Shown: positions 1 to 8,305, counted from the stretch's first letter. The stretch is 64,000 bases of DNA from CAUZWH01 sp965224275 (GCA_965224275.1 CBDCYR010000012.1:62001-126000), one strand, 5' to 3'. The notes: generated by a model not told the origin, from the letters alone. Program-made: numbers and translations.

Positions 1-159
1 TTGGCCGGCGAGATGTCCCTCGACAAGCTGACGGGAACGGGCGACTTCGCCGACGCCGGTCGCCGCGGCAAACCCTTCGTGAACCAAGATCATCGCGCCA
101 ATCATCACGATCCATAGGGCAGCAAATCGCCAAGCCCCAAACTTGTTGATCTGGATCAC
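1..159 (-). CDS. Partial protein with N-terminal signal peptide or membrane anchor
   Basis: Only the first 53 codons lie in the window; the gene runs off the left edge. The GTG start at 157-159 is preceded by an AAGGGGA ribosome binding site. The frame reads a short polar N-terminus, then a hydrophobic stretch (about residues 10-30, FAALWIVMIGAMILV) and an Ala-rich possible cleavage region near residues 30-33, so the product is exported or anchored. It is divergent from the porin gene at 201, with about 40 bp between the two starts. The family cannot be named from this fragment. The start and coding strand are fairly well supported by the ribosome binding site and the unbroken frame. Confidence 0.5.
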   Translation of the reverse strand, partial: MIQINKFGAWRFAALWIVMIGAMILVHEGFAAATGVGEVARSRQLVEGHLAGQ

Positions 160-200
160 GGCATTCCCCTTGTGATACGCAGCCAGACGAAGAGATAAGC

Positions 201-1481
201 ATGGACCAACAACAATACTACCGGGTGCGCCGACAACTTGGTTGGCAAACTCTCGCCGCTGCGTGTGCGTTCGCCACTATCGCCACGTTTTCGGCTGCCA
301 GCGCAGCTCAATCCGCCGCCACAGACGTATGGGCGTCGCTCGCAGATGCGGTCACCAGCGGGGCGCCTTGGCTTAACCTTCGCTACCGCTTCGAGCAGGT
401 TGATCAAGGCGGCCCGATCCGCAACACCCAAGCGAACACCATACGTACCCGCCTTGGTTACGCAACTGGACAGTGGCGTGGGCTGTCTCTCTTGCTGGAG
501 CTCGAGAACAACACGCATATCGGCCAAGACCAATTTAACGATGGCAGCGACCCCGTCAGCGATCGGGCCGTGATCGTCGATCCCGACTCGACCGAAGTCA
601 ATCAGGCGGCGCTTCGAGTTTCGGCGCCGCAGCGGACCGAGATCATCGCCGGGCGCCACCGCGTCGTGCTCGACAATGAGCGATTCTTCGGGGATGCAAA
701 CTTCCGCCAAAACCAACAAACCTTCGACGGTGTCACATTGGTCAATTTGGCGCTGCCCCGGCTCGAGGTGCACTACGACTATTTGTCGGGCGCACAGCGG
801 TCGCTGGGCAGTGACTCGACACGCGGCAGCTTCAATACCGATATCAACATACTTCACGCGACTTTCCGCGCCCTGCCGGCTCTGGCAGCAAGCGCGTATG
901 GGTATTTTGTCGAGGTTGACGACGATCCGCGCCTCTCGTCGCGAACGATCGGCGCCCGCGTAACCGGCGAGTATCTCGTGCTTAAAAACCTGCGCGCTAC
1001 CTACACCGCCGAAGTCGCAAGGCAGAGTGACTTTGGCGATAATTCGGCTTCTTTCGCGCTCAACTACTATCGCATCGAGCCCGGTCTAACGTCCGGCGAT
1101 GCGTCGATCTCAATCGGGGTGGAAGTGCTGGAGAGCGATGGCACCAACGCCGTGCAAACTCCGTTTGCCACGCTCCACAAATTTCAAGGCTTCGCCGATG
1201 TTTTCACCACCACCCCAACCAGCGGAATCGAGGATCGCTTCGTTGCCTTCGCGTACAAGAAAACCCGAATCGCCAAGCTTGATTCGGTTCGCGTCTGGGG
1301 TGCCTATCACCAATTCAAGGCAGAGCAATCCAATGTTCGCTACGGATCGGAGATCGATGCGGCGATCGCCATCAGCTTCTTGCACCACTATCGCGTGACC
1401 GCGAAATACGCAGACTATGACGCCCGGCGTTTCGCCACGAACACTGAAAGATTCTGGCTAATACTCGAACTGAGTTTTTAG
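201..1481 (+). CDS. Alginate-export-family outer-membrane porin-like protein
   Basis: The product has 426 residues: an N-terminal signal peptide (about 1-37, Ala-rich cleavage region), then alternating amphipathic strands ending in a C-terminal phenylalanine, the usual signature of an outer-membrane beta-barrel. The block GRHRVVLDNERFFGD at residues 151-165 resembles the conserved strand of alginate-export-like porins, where an RQ/RH..DN.RF motif is typical. It probably forms a passive channel for a small solute; the substrate cannot be inferred. The ATG at 201 has a purine-rich site (GAAGAGA) upstream. The gene stands alone, divergent from the partial gene to its left and about 140 bp from the pentapeptide gene. 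Confidence 0.72.
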   Translation: MDQQQYYRVRRQLGWQTLAAACAFATIATFSAASAAQSAATDVWASLADAVTSGAPWLNLRYRFEQVDQGGPIRNTQANTIRTRLGYATGQWRGLSLLLELENNTHIGQDQFNDGSDPVSDRAVIVDPDSTEVNQAALRVSAPQRTEIIAGRHRVVLDNERFFGDANFRQNQQTFDGVTLVNLALPRLEVHYDYLSGAQRSLGSDSTRGSFNTDINILHATFRALPALAASAYGYFVEVDDDPRLSSRTIGARVTGEYLVLKNLRATYTAEVARQSDFGDNSASFALNYYRIEPGLTSGDASISIGVEVLESDGTNAVQTPFATLHKFQGFADVFTTTPTSGIEDRFVAFAYKKTRIAKLDSVRVWGAYHQFKAEQSNVRYGSEIDAAIAISFLHHYRVTAKYADYDARRFATNTERFWLILELSF

Positions 1482-1619
1482 GTGCAGTAACCGTAAACAA
1501 ACCAACGTTCGAATGTTTAATAGAGCACGCGACGTAGTTAAGGGTGTTCGGAGTTACCCGTAGCTTTTAGGTGTCACTCCTTATTGCGGTATTAGCCGAG
1601 TCGCGCCATTACTTCAGAG

Positions 1620-2894
1620 ATGGCAGCGGTTAATCCAATCCAAGTCCGAGAGCTTAACGAAATTCTCGTGCGCCACCGTCGCTGGACCAAGCATTTGAAC
1701 GGCGGCAGGCGGGCGGATTTGTCACGGCGCAACTTCGGTGGCGTTGCGTTGAGCGGCGTTGATCTGGCCCAGGCGACAATCGTTGGCGCCAATATTCATG
1801 GGTGCGATCTCAGCGGCGCCAACCTGTCACGCGCCGATCTGTTCACGTCCGATTTGAGCGAGAGCAGATTGGTCAAGGCAGTTCTCGTGCAAGCCGATAT
1901 GCGCGGCACCAACCTTAACAGCACGTGCTTTGACAACGCCGACCTCCAGGGCGCGAACCTTTGCGACGGCGTGATGATGACCGTGTCGGATTTCAATCCC
2001 GCGTTTTCAACACGCGAGGCCATGGCCGCCTCCTTTGCCGGCGCCTCTCTTCAAGGTGCTATTCTCGACGGCTCGACAATCCCCAATTCGAAGGCAACCC
2101 GAACCGACCTCACGGGTGCATCTCTGAAGGGTGCCAATATCACGGGCGCCGACCTCTCGAATGCCAACCTCACCGATGCCAATCTTGAGGGCGCCATTCT
2201 GCGTGACGTAAATTTGTCGGGCGCCAATCTTTCCGGCGCCAACCTGGCGCACGCGAATGTCGAAAACGCCAAGTTGATCGATGCCAATCTGGTCGGTGCA
2301 AAACTCCATCAGGTCGACCTTTCAACCGCCGATATCACGGGTGCCCTGGTTGAGCAGGAGTTGTCCGAAGACATCAGCCAAGCGGTCAAGGGCCATGAAA
2401 GCTGGATACGCACGAAGGGTGAGTCGGGCGAGCGGCTGGTTGTCGAAAAAGCCGATTTGACGGCGATTAACCTGGCTGGCCGGGATTTGTCAGGCGCCAG
2501 TTTCCTCGCCGTGGGCCTGACCGGGGCCAACTTCCACGGCGCGACGTTGTGTCTGACCGACTTTACCGGTAGCAATCTCATGCGCACGAATTTTGCGAAC
2601 GCCGATCTCGCGGGCGCGCGTTTCAATCATTGTAATTTGTCCGGTGCCAATCTTGGACGCGCCAATCTCGATCCGACCGAGATGAAGGATGAGAAGGGCA
2701 ATGGAACCGGACGGTATTTTTCCTCCACCCTGGTGGGAAGCAATCTCAGCGACGCCAATCTTACCGATGCGCGGTTGCGCGATGCCGACCTCACAAATGC
2801 CAGCCTGGTTGGCGCCACGTTGAAACGAACAAATCTAGATAATGCCACGCTCGACGGGACCGGCATCGATCCCGCCTCCCTGCGCTACAATTAG
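1620..2894 (+). CDS. Pentapeptide-repeat protein
   Basis: A 424-residue protein built almost entirely of A(D/N)LXX repeats, visible as runs such as GANLSGANLAHANVENAKL and LTGADLSNANL. There are two repeat blocks, about residues 35-250 and 280-415, separated by a charged non-repeat segment (about 245-275, containing ELSEDISQAVKGHESW). Such repeats fold into a right-handed quadrilateral beta-helix. Some members mimic DNA and protect gyrase, but most have no known role and nothing here indicates gyrase protection. There is no signal peptide, so it is probably cytosolic. The ATG at 1620 lacks a strong ribosome binding site. No operon partner is visible. Confidence 0.9.
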   Translation: MAAVNPIQVRELNEILVRHRRWTKHLNGGRRADLSRRNFGGVALSGVDLAQATIVGANIHGCDLSGANLSRADLFTSDLSESRLVKAVLVQADMRGTNLNSTCFDNADLQGANLCDGVMMTVSDFNPAFSTREAMAASFAGASLQGAILDGSTIPNSKATRTDLTGASLKGANITGADLSNANLTDANLEGAILRDVNLSGANLSGANLAHANVENAKLIDANLVGAKLHQVDLSTADITGALVEQELSEDISQAVKGHESWIRTKGESGERLVVEKADLTAINLAGRDLSGASFLAVGLTGANFHGATLCLTDFTGSNLMRTNFANADLAGARFNHCNLSGANLGRANLDPTEMKDEKGNGTGRYFSSTLVGSNLSDANLTDARLRDADLTNASLVGATLKRTNLDNATLDGTGIDPASLRYN

Positions 2895-2944
2895 TCCGGT
2901 ATGACCGAGACCACCAACGTATTCGCGGCTCCGCCTGGGTTCTT

Positions 2945-2988
2945 AACGGGCATATCCCGTTAGCCGTGAGCGCGGGCGTACCCCGCGT
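2945..2988 (+). terminator. Paired hairpins downstream of the pentapeptide gene
   Basis: Two short inverted repeats follow the stop codon at 2894. TAACGGG/CCCGTTA pairs 2945-2951 with 2957-2963 around a 5-nt loop, and CGCGGG/CCCGCG pairs 2972-2977 with 2983-2988. Neither is followed by a T-run, so a rho-independent terminator is only a possibility. Confidence 0.3.
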
Positions 2989-3157
2989 CGATCTCCACAG
3001 GTTGTTTCTAAACCGCGATCGCCGCGTCGAGCTGGCTTCACTCTCGGGTGGCTCAAGTTTGTCATTTTTCCTGAGAAAAAAGCGTCATAAGCGATTGTTA
3101 TTTAGTCGTAATTTTCTTTACAGAGATTGAGTTTGGTGATTCATATGGGATCGGAGC

Positions 3158-3418
3158 ATGGTACTGATCGACGATCCCTATCGCATTCTCGGACTTTGTC
3201 CGGGCGCAAACGAGCGTGAGATTAATCGGGCTTATCGCCGGCTGGCAAAATTGTTTCACCCAGATCTCAACCCAAACCGGCCCGAGGTGTTCGTCCGTTT
3301 CAATGAAATCAATTGGGCACGCGATTGTCTCAACGGCCCCGGGCGACGCCGACGTGCCGACCAAGACGCGCAAGGTGGTGCATTCGATGACGACGCCGTC
3401 GTCGTGATGCCGATCTAA
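3158..3418 (+). CDS. Short J-domain (DnaJ-like) protein
   Basis: An 86-residue protein consisting essentially of a J domain: DPYRILGL at residues 6-13, helix II with YRRLAKLFHPD, and the diagnostic HPD tripeptide at about residues 34-36. The C-terminal ~25 residues are Arg- then Asp-rich and contain no zinc-finger or substrate-binding domain, so it is a minimal J protein that would stimulate the ATPase of an Hsp70 such as DnaK. The ATG at 3158 follows a purine-rich GGGATCGGAG site. It converges on the EamA gene at 3486, with a repetitive spacer between the 3' ends. Confidence 0.8.
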   Translation: MVLIDDPYRILGLCPGANEREINRAYRRLAKLFHPDLNPNRPEVFVRFNEINWARDCLNGPGRRRRADQDAQGGAFDDDAVVVMPI

Positions 3419-3435
3419 TCAACCTCATTCGGCCG

Positions 3436-3484
3436 TTGCGGCTCTTGCGGCTCTTGCGGCTCTTGCGGCCCTTTGGGGGGGGGG
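3436..3484. repeat. Four 9-bp tandem repeats followed by a G10 tract
   Basis: TTGCGGCTC is repeated at 3436, 3445 and 3454, with a final variant TTGCGGCCC at 3463, followed after CTTT by ten G residues at 3475-3484. It lies between the convergent J-domain and EamA genes, after both stop codons, so changes in repeat number would not alter either protein. Confidence 0.9.
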
Positions 3485-3485
3485 A

Positions 3486-4379
3486 TCAGCCGGATGTCGA
3501 GGTCTGTGTCGACGTCGTCGCCGTCGTATAGGCCTGAACGGTGATCGCGATCATAATGACCACCCCGCCCATAATCGTCGCATAGGTTGGCGTCTCGCTG
3601 ACCGCGAGCCATACCCAAAGCGGACCAAGGATAAGCTCGGCGCTGCCCAATAGGGTTAACTCAGCCGCGCGCACGTACCGCGCCGCCAGGGTCATCAACC
3701 AGTAGGAGAAAAATGTCTGCACGCCTCCCATCAGCGCACATAGGAAGAAGTCGTACCAACCGATGGAAAAGCTGTCGATCAGGATCGCGCATATGGCGCT
3801 GGCGAGCAATGCACCCGAACAGAGTACCGGTGCCATGTCGGTGGTTCGGCTAACTCGTGCGGTCACCACAAGTCCGCCATAGAACAGCGTCGTCGCGATC
3901 GCCAGCAGGTTTCCGGCATAACGCCCTGCCGACAACTCATCGACCGTCATGACTCCAATGCCAACAAACGCCAGCAACATGGCAACCCACGTGCCGCCGC
4001 GAATGGGCTCGCGTAAGACGAACCAGGCCAGAACGCCACTTATGAAAGGCAGCGCGCCGAACACGAACACAACGTTGGCAACTTGGGTGTGTAAAAAGGC
4101 CCAGATAACGCAGACCTGGGCGAACGCCATGCACACCGTGCCAATTGCCAGCGTCCAGCCAGGCGCCACGAAGGCGCTAAGCATCGCCCGACGATAGCGA
4201 ATGGCGAGGAAGACGAGCAGCGTTATCGATAGCGCGACGCTACGGTAAAAAACGATCTGCCAGCCGCTCGCTTCTTCGACCCAGCGGATCAGCACCCCGG
4301 CAATGCTAAACGAGAACGCTGAACCCAGGACGAGGAAAATCCCAACGACAGTTGGTCGTGCGCTTAGAAATCCAGGCAT
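3486..4379 (-). CDS. EamA/DMT-family membrane transporter (group B)
   Basis: A 297-residue, very hydrophobic protein with about ten membrane helices arranged as two EamA repeats (about residues 13-145 and 155-290). The start ILVLGSAFSFSIAGVLIR and the segment GWQIVFYRS are shared with the transporters at 48585 and 49508, which makes these three a subgroup. The substrate is unknown; family members export metabolites such as amino acids, or take up compounds. The start is 21 bp after the stop of the sensor kinase gene on the same strand, so it is probably the last gene of the PepSY-regulator-kinase operon and may be under that system's control. The ribosome binding site is weak. Confidence 0.88.
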   Translation of the reverse strand: MPGFLSARPTVVGIFLVLGSAFSFSIAGVLIRWVEEASGWQIVFYRSVALSITLLVFLAIRYRRAMLSAFVAPGWTLAIGTVCMAFAQVCVIWAFLHTQVANVVFVFGALPFISGVLAWFVLREPIRGGTWVAMLLAFVGIGVMTVDELSAGRYAGNLLAIATTLFYGGLVVTARVSRTTDMAPVLCSGALLASAICAILIDSFSIGWYDFFLCALMGGVQTFFSYWLMTLAARYVRAAELTLLGSAELILGPLWVWLAVSETPTYATIMGGVVIMIAITVQAYTTATTSTQTSTSG

Positions 4380-4400
4380 GGTCGCGCCCCCGCGCGAAGG

Positions 4401-5756
4401 TCATTTGTCCGGTGAAGCAGGGAGCGTGATAAGCGCTGCCAAGCCGCCGAGAGGACTTGCGTTCAGTTCAACCACACCACCGTACAACGCGACGATGTCG
4501 GTTACGATCGAAAGTCCGAGCCCCGAGCCCGGCTTGGATTCATCGAGGCGTTCGCCGCGATCGAGTGCAATCGAACGACTTTCTTGATTGATCCCTGGGC
4601 CGTCATCGTCGACCCGTAAACGGCATGTTTCGGATTCCCGAAGCGCTCGAATCTCGACCCGGGAGCGCGCCCATTTGCAAGCGTTATCGACCAGGTTCCC
4701 GAGGATTTCGTCAATGTCTTCGTGCTCGCAGGCAACCCAGAGCCCGGCTTCGACATCCACGGAAAACGCCAAGTCCTTGTCCGCATAGAGACGCACCATC
4801 GCGCGCTGTATTCCGTCGACCGAAGCTTGAATTTCGGTTGTGGCCCCGAGAACGCGATGCGCACCGGCTGCCCGGGCCCGGGTCAGGTGGTGGTCGATTT
4901 GCAGTTGCATTCCGCTTACTTGTTCGTTCACCGAGCGTGCGAGTTTGCCCTCCGCAGAACCCGCCTCATTGCGCAAAATCGTCAGTGGCGTTTTCAACGC
5001 ATGGGCGAGATTGCCCGCCTGCGTGCGGGCGCGATCAATGATCGTTGCATTGTGGTCGAGTAGCGAGTTGATCTCCCGCGCCAGGGGTTTAATTTCGCTG
5101 GGAAAATCGTCAGCAAGTCGCTGCGATCTACCGCTGCGGATGGCATGCAGCGTCGCCTCGATTCGGTGCAGCGGGCGCAGTCCGAACCGAATCTGAAGAA
5201 ATCCGGCCGTGAAGAACAAGAGGCCGAGCGCCCCGAGCGCCCACGCAAGGACTGCCGTGAAGGAGCTAATGTCTGTTCGCATCGTCGTAACGTCAGCGCC
5301 AACCACAACGGTGACGGGTCCTTCAACCCCGGGTATGCGAAAGTCCCGCTGCGCGATCCACAACATTTCGCCATCGGGTCCAAGCGCTGTTTGATTAGCC
5401 AGGTCGTCGCGGTTCGGCGACACCGTCAATATCTGGTCCCACAACGACCGCGAACGGGCATCAACCTGCTCGCCTCTGTTGATTTGCCAATACCAACCCG
5501 AAAGCGGTTGCTCGAATCGAGGATCCGGAAGCGGTCGCGTTATCACCAACGACCCATCAGCCGACAGGTCGCTGACGGCAACCAGCGTCTGTTGAAACGT
5601 ATTCAGGGTTTGCCGGAAATTTCGTTCGACATAGTCCTGGAACAACGTCGACAGCAGCACGCCGCTCGCAATCAGGGCCAGGACAATCCAAACGCCCGCG
5701 CCCAGCATGAGGCGCAGCGCCAGCGAGTTACGAGTCATCCACCGCGGGCGCGCCAT
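4401..5756 (-). CDS. PhoQ/QseC-like sensor histidine kinase
   Basis: A 451-residue inner-membrane sensor kinase: TM1 about 16-37, a periplasmic sensor region about 38-165, TM2 about 167-187, HAMP-like linker, H-box NLAHALKTPL with phospho-acceptor His252, N-box NLVDNAC with Asn358, G1 DDDGPGI at 383-389 and G2 GSGLGL at 410-415. All catalytic boxes are present. It should phosphorylate the adjacent OmpR-type regulator, whose 3' end it overlaps. Two starts are possible: ATG at 5756 (29-nt overlap) or ATG at 5738 (11-nt overlap). Context (PepSY protein upstream, His-rich lipoprotein divergent) is compatible with sensing cations or envelope stress, but that is inference. Confidence 0.9.
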   Translation of the reverse strand: MARPRWMTRNSLALRLMLGAGVWIVLALIASGVLLSTLFQDYVERNFRQTLNTFQQTLVAVSDLSADGSLVITRPLPDPRFEQPLSGWYWQINRGEQVDARSRSLWDQILTVSPNRDDLANQTALGPDGEMLWIAQRDFRIPGVEGPVTVVVGADVTTMRTDISSFTAVLAWALGALGLLFFTAGFLQIRFGLRPLHRIEATLHAIRSGRSQRLADDFPSEIKPLAREINSLLDHNATIIDRARTQAGNLAHALKTPLTILRNEAGSAEGKLARSVNEQVSGMQLQIDHHLTRARAAGAHRVLGATTEIQASVDGIQRAMVRLYADKDLAFSVDVEAGLWVACEHEDIDEILGNLVDNACKWARSRVEIRALRESETCRLRVDDDGPGINQESRSIALDRGERLDESKPGSGLGLSIVTDIVALYGGVVELNASPLGGLAALITLPASPDK

Positions 5757-6408
5757 CCGATAAGCGGTACCCGAGCCCCCGCACCGTGTGGATCAACCCG
5801 CCACCGATCTTCTTGCGCAAGCGGCCGACGAAGACCTCGATCGTGTTGGAGTCGCGGTCGAAATCCTGATTGTAGATGTGCTCGGTGAGTTCGGTTCGGG
5901 AAACGACGCGATCCTGATGATGGATGAGGTAATTGAGCAGGCGGTATTCTTGCGCGGTGAGGTTAACCGGAACATCGGCGAGGTAAACGCGGCTGCGGCG
6001 AGTATCCACCGTCAACGAACCGCACGAGAGCTCGGCCGATGCGTGCCCGGACGAGCGGCGAATGACCGCACGCAAGCGTGCCAACACCTCCTCGATCTGA
6101 AACGGTTTGGTGACGTAATCGTCGGCACCGGCATCGATACCGGACACCTTTTCGCTCCAGCGGTCACGCGCGGTTAGAACGATCACCGGCATCGAACGGC
6201 CAGCTTCGCGCCAACGCTCGAGCACGGAGATACCATCGAGGCCGGGCAGGCCGAGATCGAGGATAACGGCATCATATTCTTCGGTGTCGCCGAGGAAGTG
6301 TCCTTCCTCGCCGTCGCCCGCAACATCGACCGCGTAATCAGCTGCCGCCAGCGCTGCGGCGAGCTGGTTGCCGATCGTCTCGTCATCTTCAACAACAAGA
6401 ACGCGCAT
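5728..6408 (-). CDS. OmpR/PhoP-family response regulator
   Basis: A 226-residue two-domain regulator. The receiver domain (about 1-115) has the acidic pair at residues 8-9, phospho-acceptor Asp51 in VILDLGLPG, Thr79 and Lys101 in the YVTKPF motif. The C-terminal winged helix (about 130-222) carries LTAQEYRLLNYLIHH and FVGRLRKKI, as in PhoP/QseB-type DNA-binding proteins. It is cytoplasmic and should be activated by the kinase encoded immediately downstream. The ATG at 6408 is 24 bp after the PepSY gene stop. Likely targets include its own operon and the divergent His-rich lipoprotein gene, but no binding site has been proven. Confidence 0.93.
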   Translation of the reverse strand: MRVLVVEDDETIGNQLAAALAAADYAVDVAGDGEEGHFLGDTEEYDAVILDLGLPGLDGISVLERWREAGRSMPVIVLTARDRWSEKVSGIDAGADDYVTKPFQIEEVLARLRAVIRRSSGHASAELSCGSLTVDTRRSRVYLADVPVNLTAQEYRLLNYLIHHQDRVVSRTELTEHIYNQDFDRDSNTIEVFVGRLRKKIGGGLIHTVRGLGYRLSDGAPAVDDS

Positions 6409-6432
6409 GGATCGTTGCCTTGCGGTGGGAAC

Positions 6433-6735
6433 TCATCGCACGCCAAGAATCTGCGCGTCGCGGGCGCGGACATTGACGATTACAACCCTGCCATTGGGCC
6501 GTAAGACTTTTACTGTGTAACGCCAATTTTTCGGGTCTCCACGACGGTTCAGGCGCACGTCGAGCACTTTGCCGTTGTATTGGCTGCGGACTTTTGCCGC
6601 GATTGTGCGGAGCGGCAATATTTGGCCCGATCGCACCGCGTCACGCGCACGATTGTGCTCACTCGCCACCGCTGGTGGCGTGAGTGCGAGCGCCAGCCCG
6701 ACCACCAGGCCGACCAGTATGAGAAACCGTAACAT
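6433..6735 (-). CDS. Secreted PepSY-domain protein
   Basis: A 100-residue protein: signal peptide about 1-25 (FLILVGLVVGLALALTPPAVAS), then one PepSY-like unit (about 27-100) with LPLRTIAAKV, a basic middle and the strand segments WRYTVKVL and VVIVNVRARDAQIL. PepSY proteins next to PhoPQ-like genes are common in alphaproteobacteria and are thought to act in the periplasm as inhibitory or accessory modules. The frame stays open upstream to 6891, but ATG at 6735 places the signal peptide at the N-terminus and is preferred. It heads an operon with the regulator and kinase and is divergent from the His-rich lipoprotein. Confidence 0.8.
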   Translation of the reverse strand: MLRFLILVGLVVGLALALTPPAVASEHNRARDAVRSGQILPLRTIAAKVRSQYNGKVLDVRLNRRGDPKNWRYTVKVLRPNGRVVIVNVRARDAQILGVR

Positions 6736-6850
6736 CGCTCGATCGTACAGCGAACCAGATGAATGGCGCATGAACCGGGCCGCCGCCAGAGTAGCCCTGA
6801 TCCTCGCATAACCACTCCCGACGGACGCAAACGAATAGGGAGACTCCGCC

Positions 6851-6985
6851 ATGAAGACTGCCAAGGTACTTGCCGTTTGCCTGGCCCTCACGATTTTCGT
6901 GTCGGCGTGCCATCGCCACCACCACGGCCATCATGGTTTCCATCACAAAATCCATAATCATCACCTGGTGGTCGTGAGGAACTAA
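6851..6985 (+). CDS. Histidine-rich mini-lipoprotein (44 aa)
   Basis: A small gene: ATG at 6851, stop at 6983-6985, with a GGGAGA ribosome binding site about 8 nt upstream. The N-terminus (MKTAKVLAVCLALTIFVSAC) is a lipoprotein signal with lipobox VSAC and Cys20. The predicted mature part is only 25 residues and holds 11 histidines, in clusters HRHHHGHH and HHKIHNHH. Such a peptide would be expected to bind Zn, Ni, Cu or Co at the envelope. It is divergent from the PepSY-regulator-kinase operon (about 115 bp between starts), so the two may share a control region and regulator. The coding evidence is signal peptide, lipobox and ribosome binding site. The function is inferred from composition alone. 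Confidence 0.7.
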   Translation: MKTAKVLAVCLALTIFVSACHRHHHGHHGFHHKIHNHHLVVVRN

Positions 6986-7629
6986 ACGTAAGCGCAGTAG
7001 GTTCATTTCCGAGCGACGCACACACACGTACGACTGGTATCCACGACCGTTCCACCCCGGATCGTTGAGCTTCTTGGCCGGATATTGACGGGACGTTTTG
7101 ACGGAGTGCGGGCTTTGATCTACGACTAGTCCAGCCACCTCAGCGAAGCACCGATCTGGTTTGGTTAAACTTCGACTCGTGACGATCGGGACATGAGGTT
7201 TGGTCCCGATGAAGACCGGCCCCCAGGAAATCCTGCCCCGCTCTCAACCGTCAGCCTTTTCGCGATAGCCAGCGGGTCATCCAGCTCGAGACCAACGCCC
7301 CTATCGGTAGTCTCAATGTTGCTGAGATCCTGCTGAAATTGGACCGCTCCGGCGTTGCAAGAACGGAGATGGATCAGCGTCACCTTGGTTCGCCGGTCAC
7401 ACGTGGCCACCGTGAATAACCGATACCGTGATCCCGTCCTTGCTCATACAACCGTGCAACAGTGCCTAACCAATTGAATTAGTTGATTAATATCGTACCA
7501 ACGTATTATGAACGGTTTTCAACCGGCTCGTAACCTGAACGCCGGATGAACGGCGTGCTCAGGTTTGGTTCAGCCGAACTTCGTCATAGTGGTCGCGATT
7601 TGAAGTTCACCTGAACCTGGAGAGAGCAA
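6986..7629. other. Long intergenic stretch without a convincing gene
   Basis: About 640 bp between the His-rich lipoprotein and the glycine-zipper gene. A minus-strand open frame of 81 codons at 7165-7410 has no recognisable domain and no good ribosome binding site, so it could be a decayed fragment or chance. The last 100 bp before 7630 contain related ACCTGAAC/GGTTCAG elements that may be regulatory. No RNA gene was recognised. Confidence 0.5.
7532..7617 (+). promoter_or_regulatory. Repeated ACCTGAAC / GGTTCAG elements upstream of the glycine-zipper gene
   Basis: AACCTGAAC at 7532-7540, CAGGTTTGGTTCAG at 7560-7573 and GTTCACCTGAAC at 7605-7616 are related elements in direct and inverted orientation, all within 100 bp of the start at 7630. 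The last copy abuts the GGAGAGAG ribosome binding site. They could be sites for a winged-helix regulator such as the nearby PhoP-like protein; this is inferred from spacing and position only. Confidence 0.35.
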
Positions 7630-8199
7630 ATGAAGGTACTGAAGACGACGACACTCGCGGCGGCCGCATTGTTCGTAACGGCCGTGTTCGCAACACCGAG
7701 CCAGGCTGGCGAGACCAACTTCGGCGGCGTTGTCATTGGCGGAGCGATCGGTGGATTGCTCGGATCAACAATCGGCAAGGGCCGCGGTCGATTGGTCGCG
7801 ACCGCTACCGGCGCACTAGTAGGATCGATGTTTGGCAACCATTTGGCACAACCCCAGCCCGGCTACGTCGCCCGTCCCGCACCGCGACCGGTCTATCACC
7901 ATCGCCGCCAAAATCACCGTAACGCGTACCGCCACCACCGCCATGACCGTCGACACGCCTATCGGTCACGCCATCATGGCCATCACAATTCGCGGGTGGT
8001 CTACGTGCGCCCGGTGGCGCCGCCCGTCACCGAAACGGTTCAAATAACCACCGTCTACGACGCCGCGTCGGGTCGTTATTGTCGCGAATACCAGCGCGAA
8101 GTGATCATTAACGGTCAGCCCGTTGCAGCATACGGCCGCGCTTGCCAACAGCCCGACGGCAGTTGGCAGATCGTCGATGCCGAGCGCCAAACCTACTAG
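7630..8199 (+). CDS. Glycine-zipper (17-kDa-antigen-like) His-rich envelope protein
   Basis: A 189-residue exported protein. The signal peptide is about 1-26, ending TPSQA. A glycine-zipper/2TM segment (about 31-75) has GGVVIGGAIGGLLGSTIGKG and GALVGSMFGNHL. A His/Arg-rich linker (about 88-123) carries many HH pairs. The C-terminal domain (about 130-189) has ETVQITTVYDAASGRYCREYQ, as in Rickettsia 17-kDa surface-antigen-type proteins. The zipper would insert in or associate with a membrane and the His-rich region could bind metals. The ATG at 7630 has a strong CTGGAGAGAG site. The His richness echoes the lipoprotein encoded 650 bp upstream. Confidence 0.82.
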   Translation: MKVLKTTTLAAAALFVTAVFATPSQAGETNFGGVVIGGAIGGLLGSTIGKGRGRLVATATGALVGSMFGNHLAQPQPGYVARPAPRPVYHHRRQNHRNAYRHHRHDRRHAYRSRHHGHHNSRVVYVRPVAPPVTETVQITTVYDAASGRYCREYQREVIINGQPVAAYGRACQQPDGSWQIVDAERQTY

Positions 8200-8244
8200 T
8201 GGCGAAAGGTCGCGATTGTTTGCCCTGGCGAGTAAATGACCGCG

Positions 8245-8277
8245 AAAAAATGACCGAGGTCGATCGGCCTCGGTCAT
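8245..8277. terminator. Strong hairpin with A/T tract after the glycine-zipper gene
   Basis: ATGACCGAGG at 8250-8259 pairs perfectly with CCTCGGTCAT at 8268-8277 around an 8-nt loop. Six A residues at 8245-8250 precede it, so on the minus strand the stem is followed by a T-run. It could end the transcript of the gene at 7630-8199 and also act as a terminator for minus-strand transcription. Confidence 0.5.
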
Positions 8278-8305
8278 CGCGCCAACGCAACACCGGATCA
8301 AGAAA

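Noticed and set aside
5145..5888. Plus-strand open frame of 247 codons opposite the sensor kinase
   Set aside because: Low-complexity Arg-rich translation antisense to a kinase with all catalytic motifs intact.
7165..7410. 81-codon minus-strand frame as a real gene
   Set aside because: No ribosome binding site, no domain and no neighbour logic; kept only as a note in the intergenic entry.
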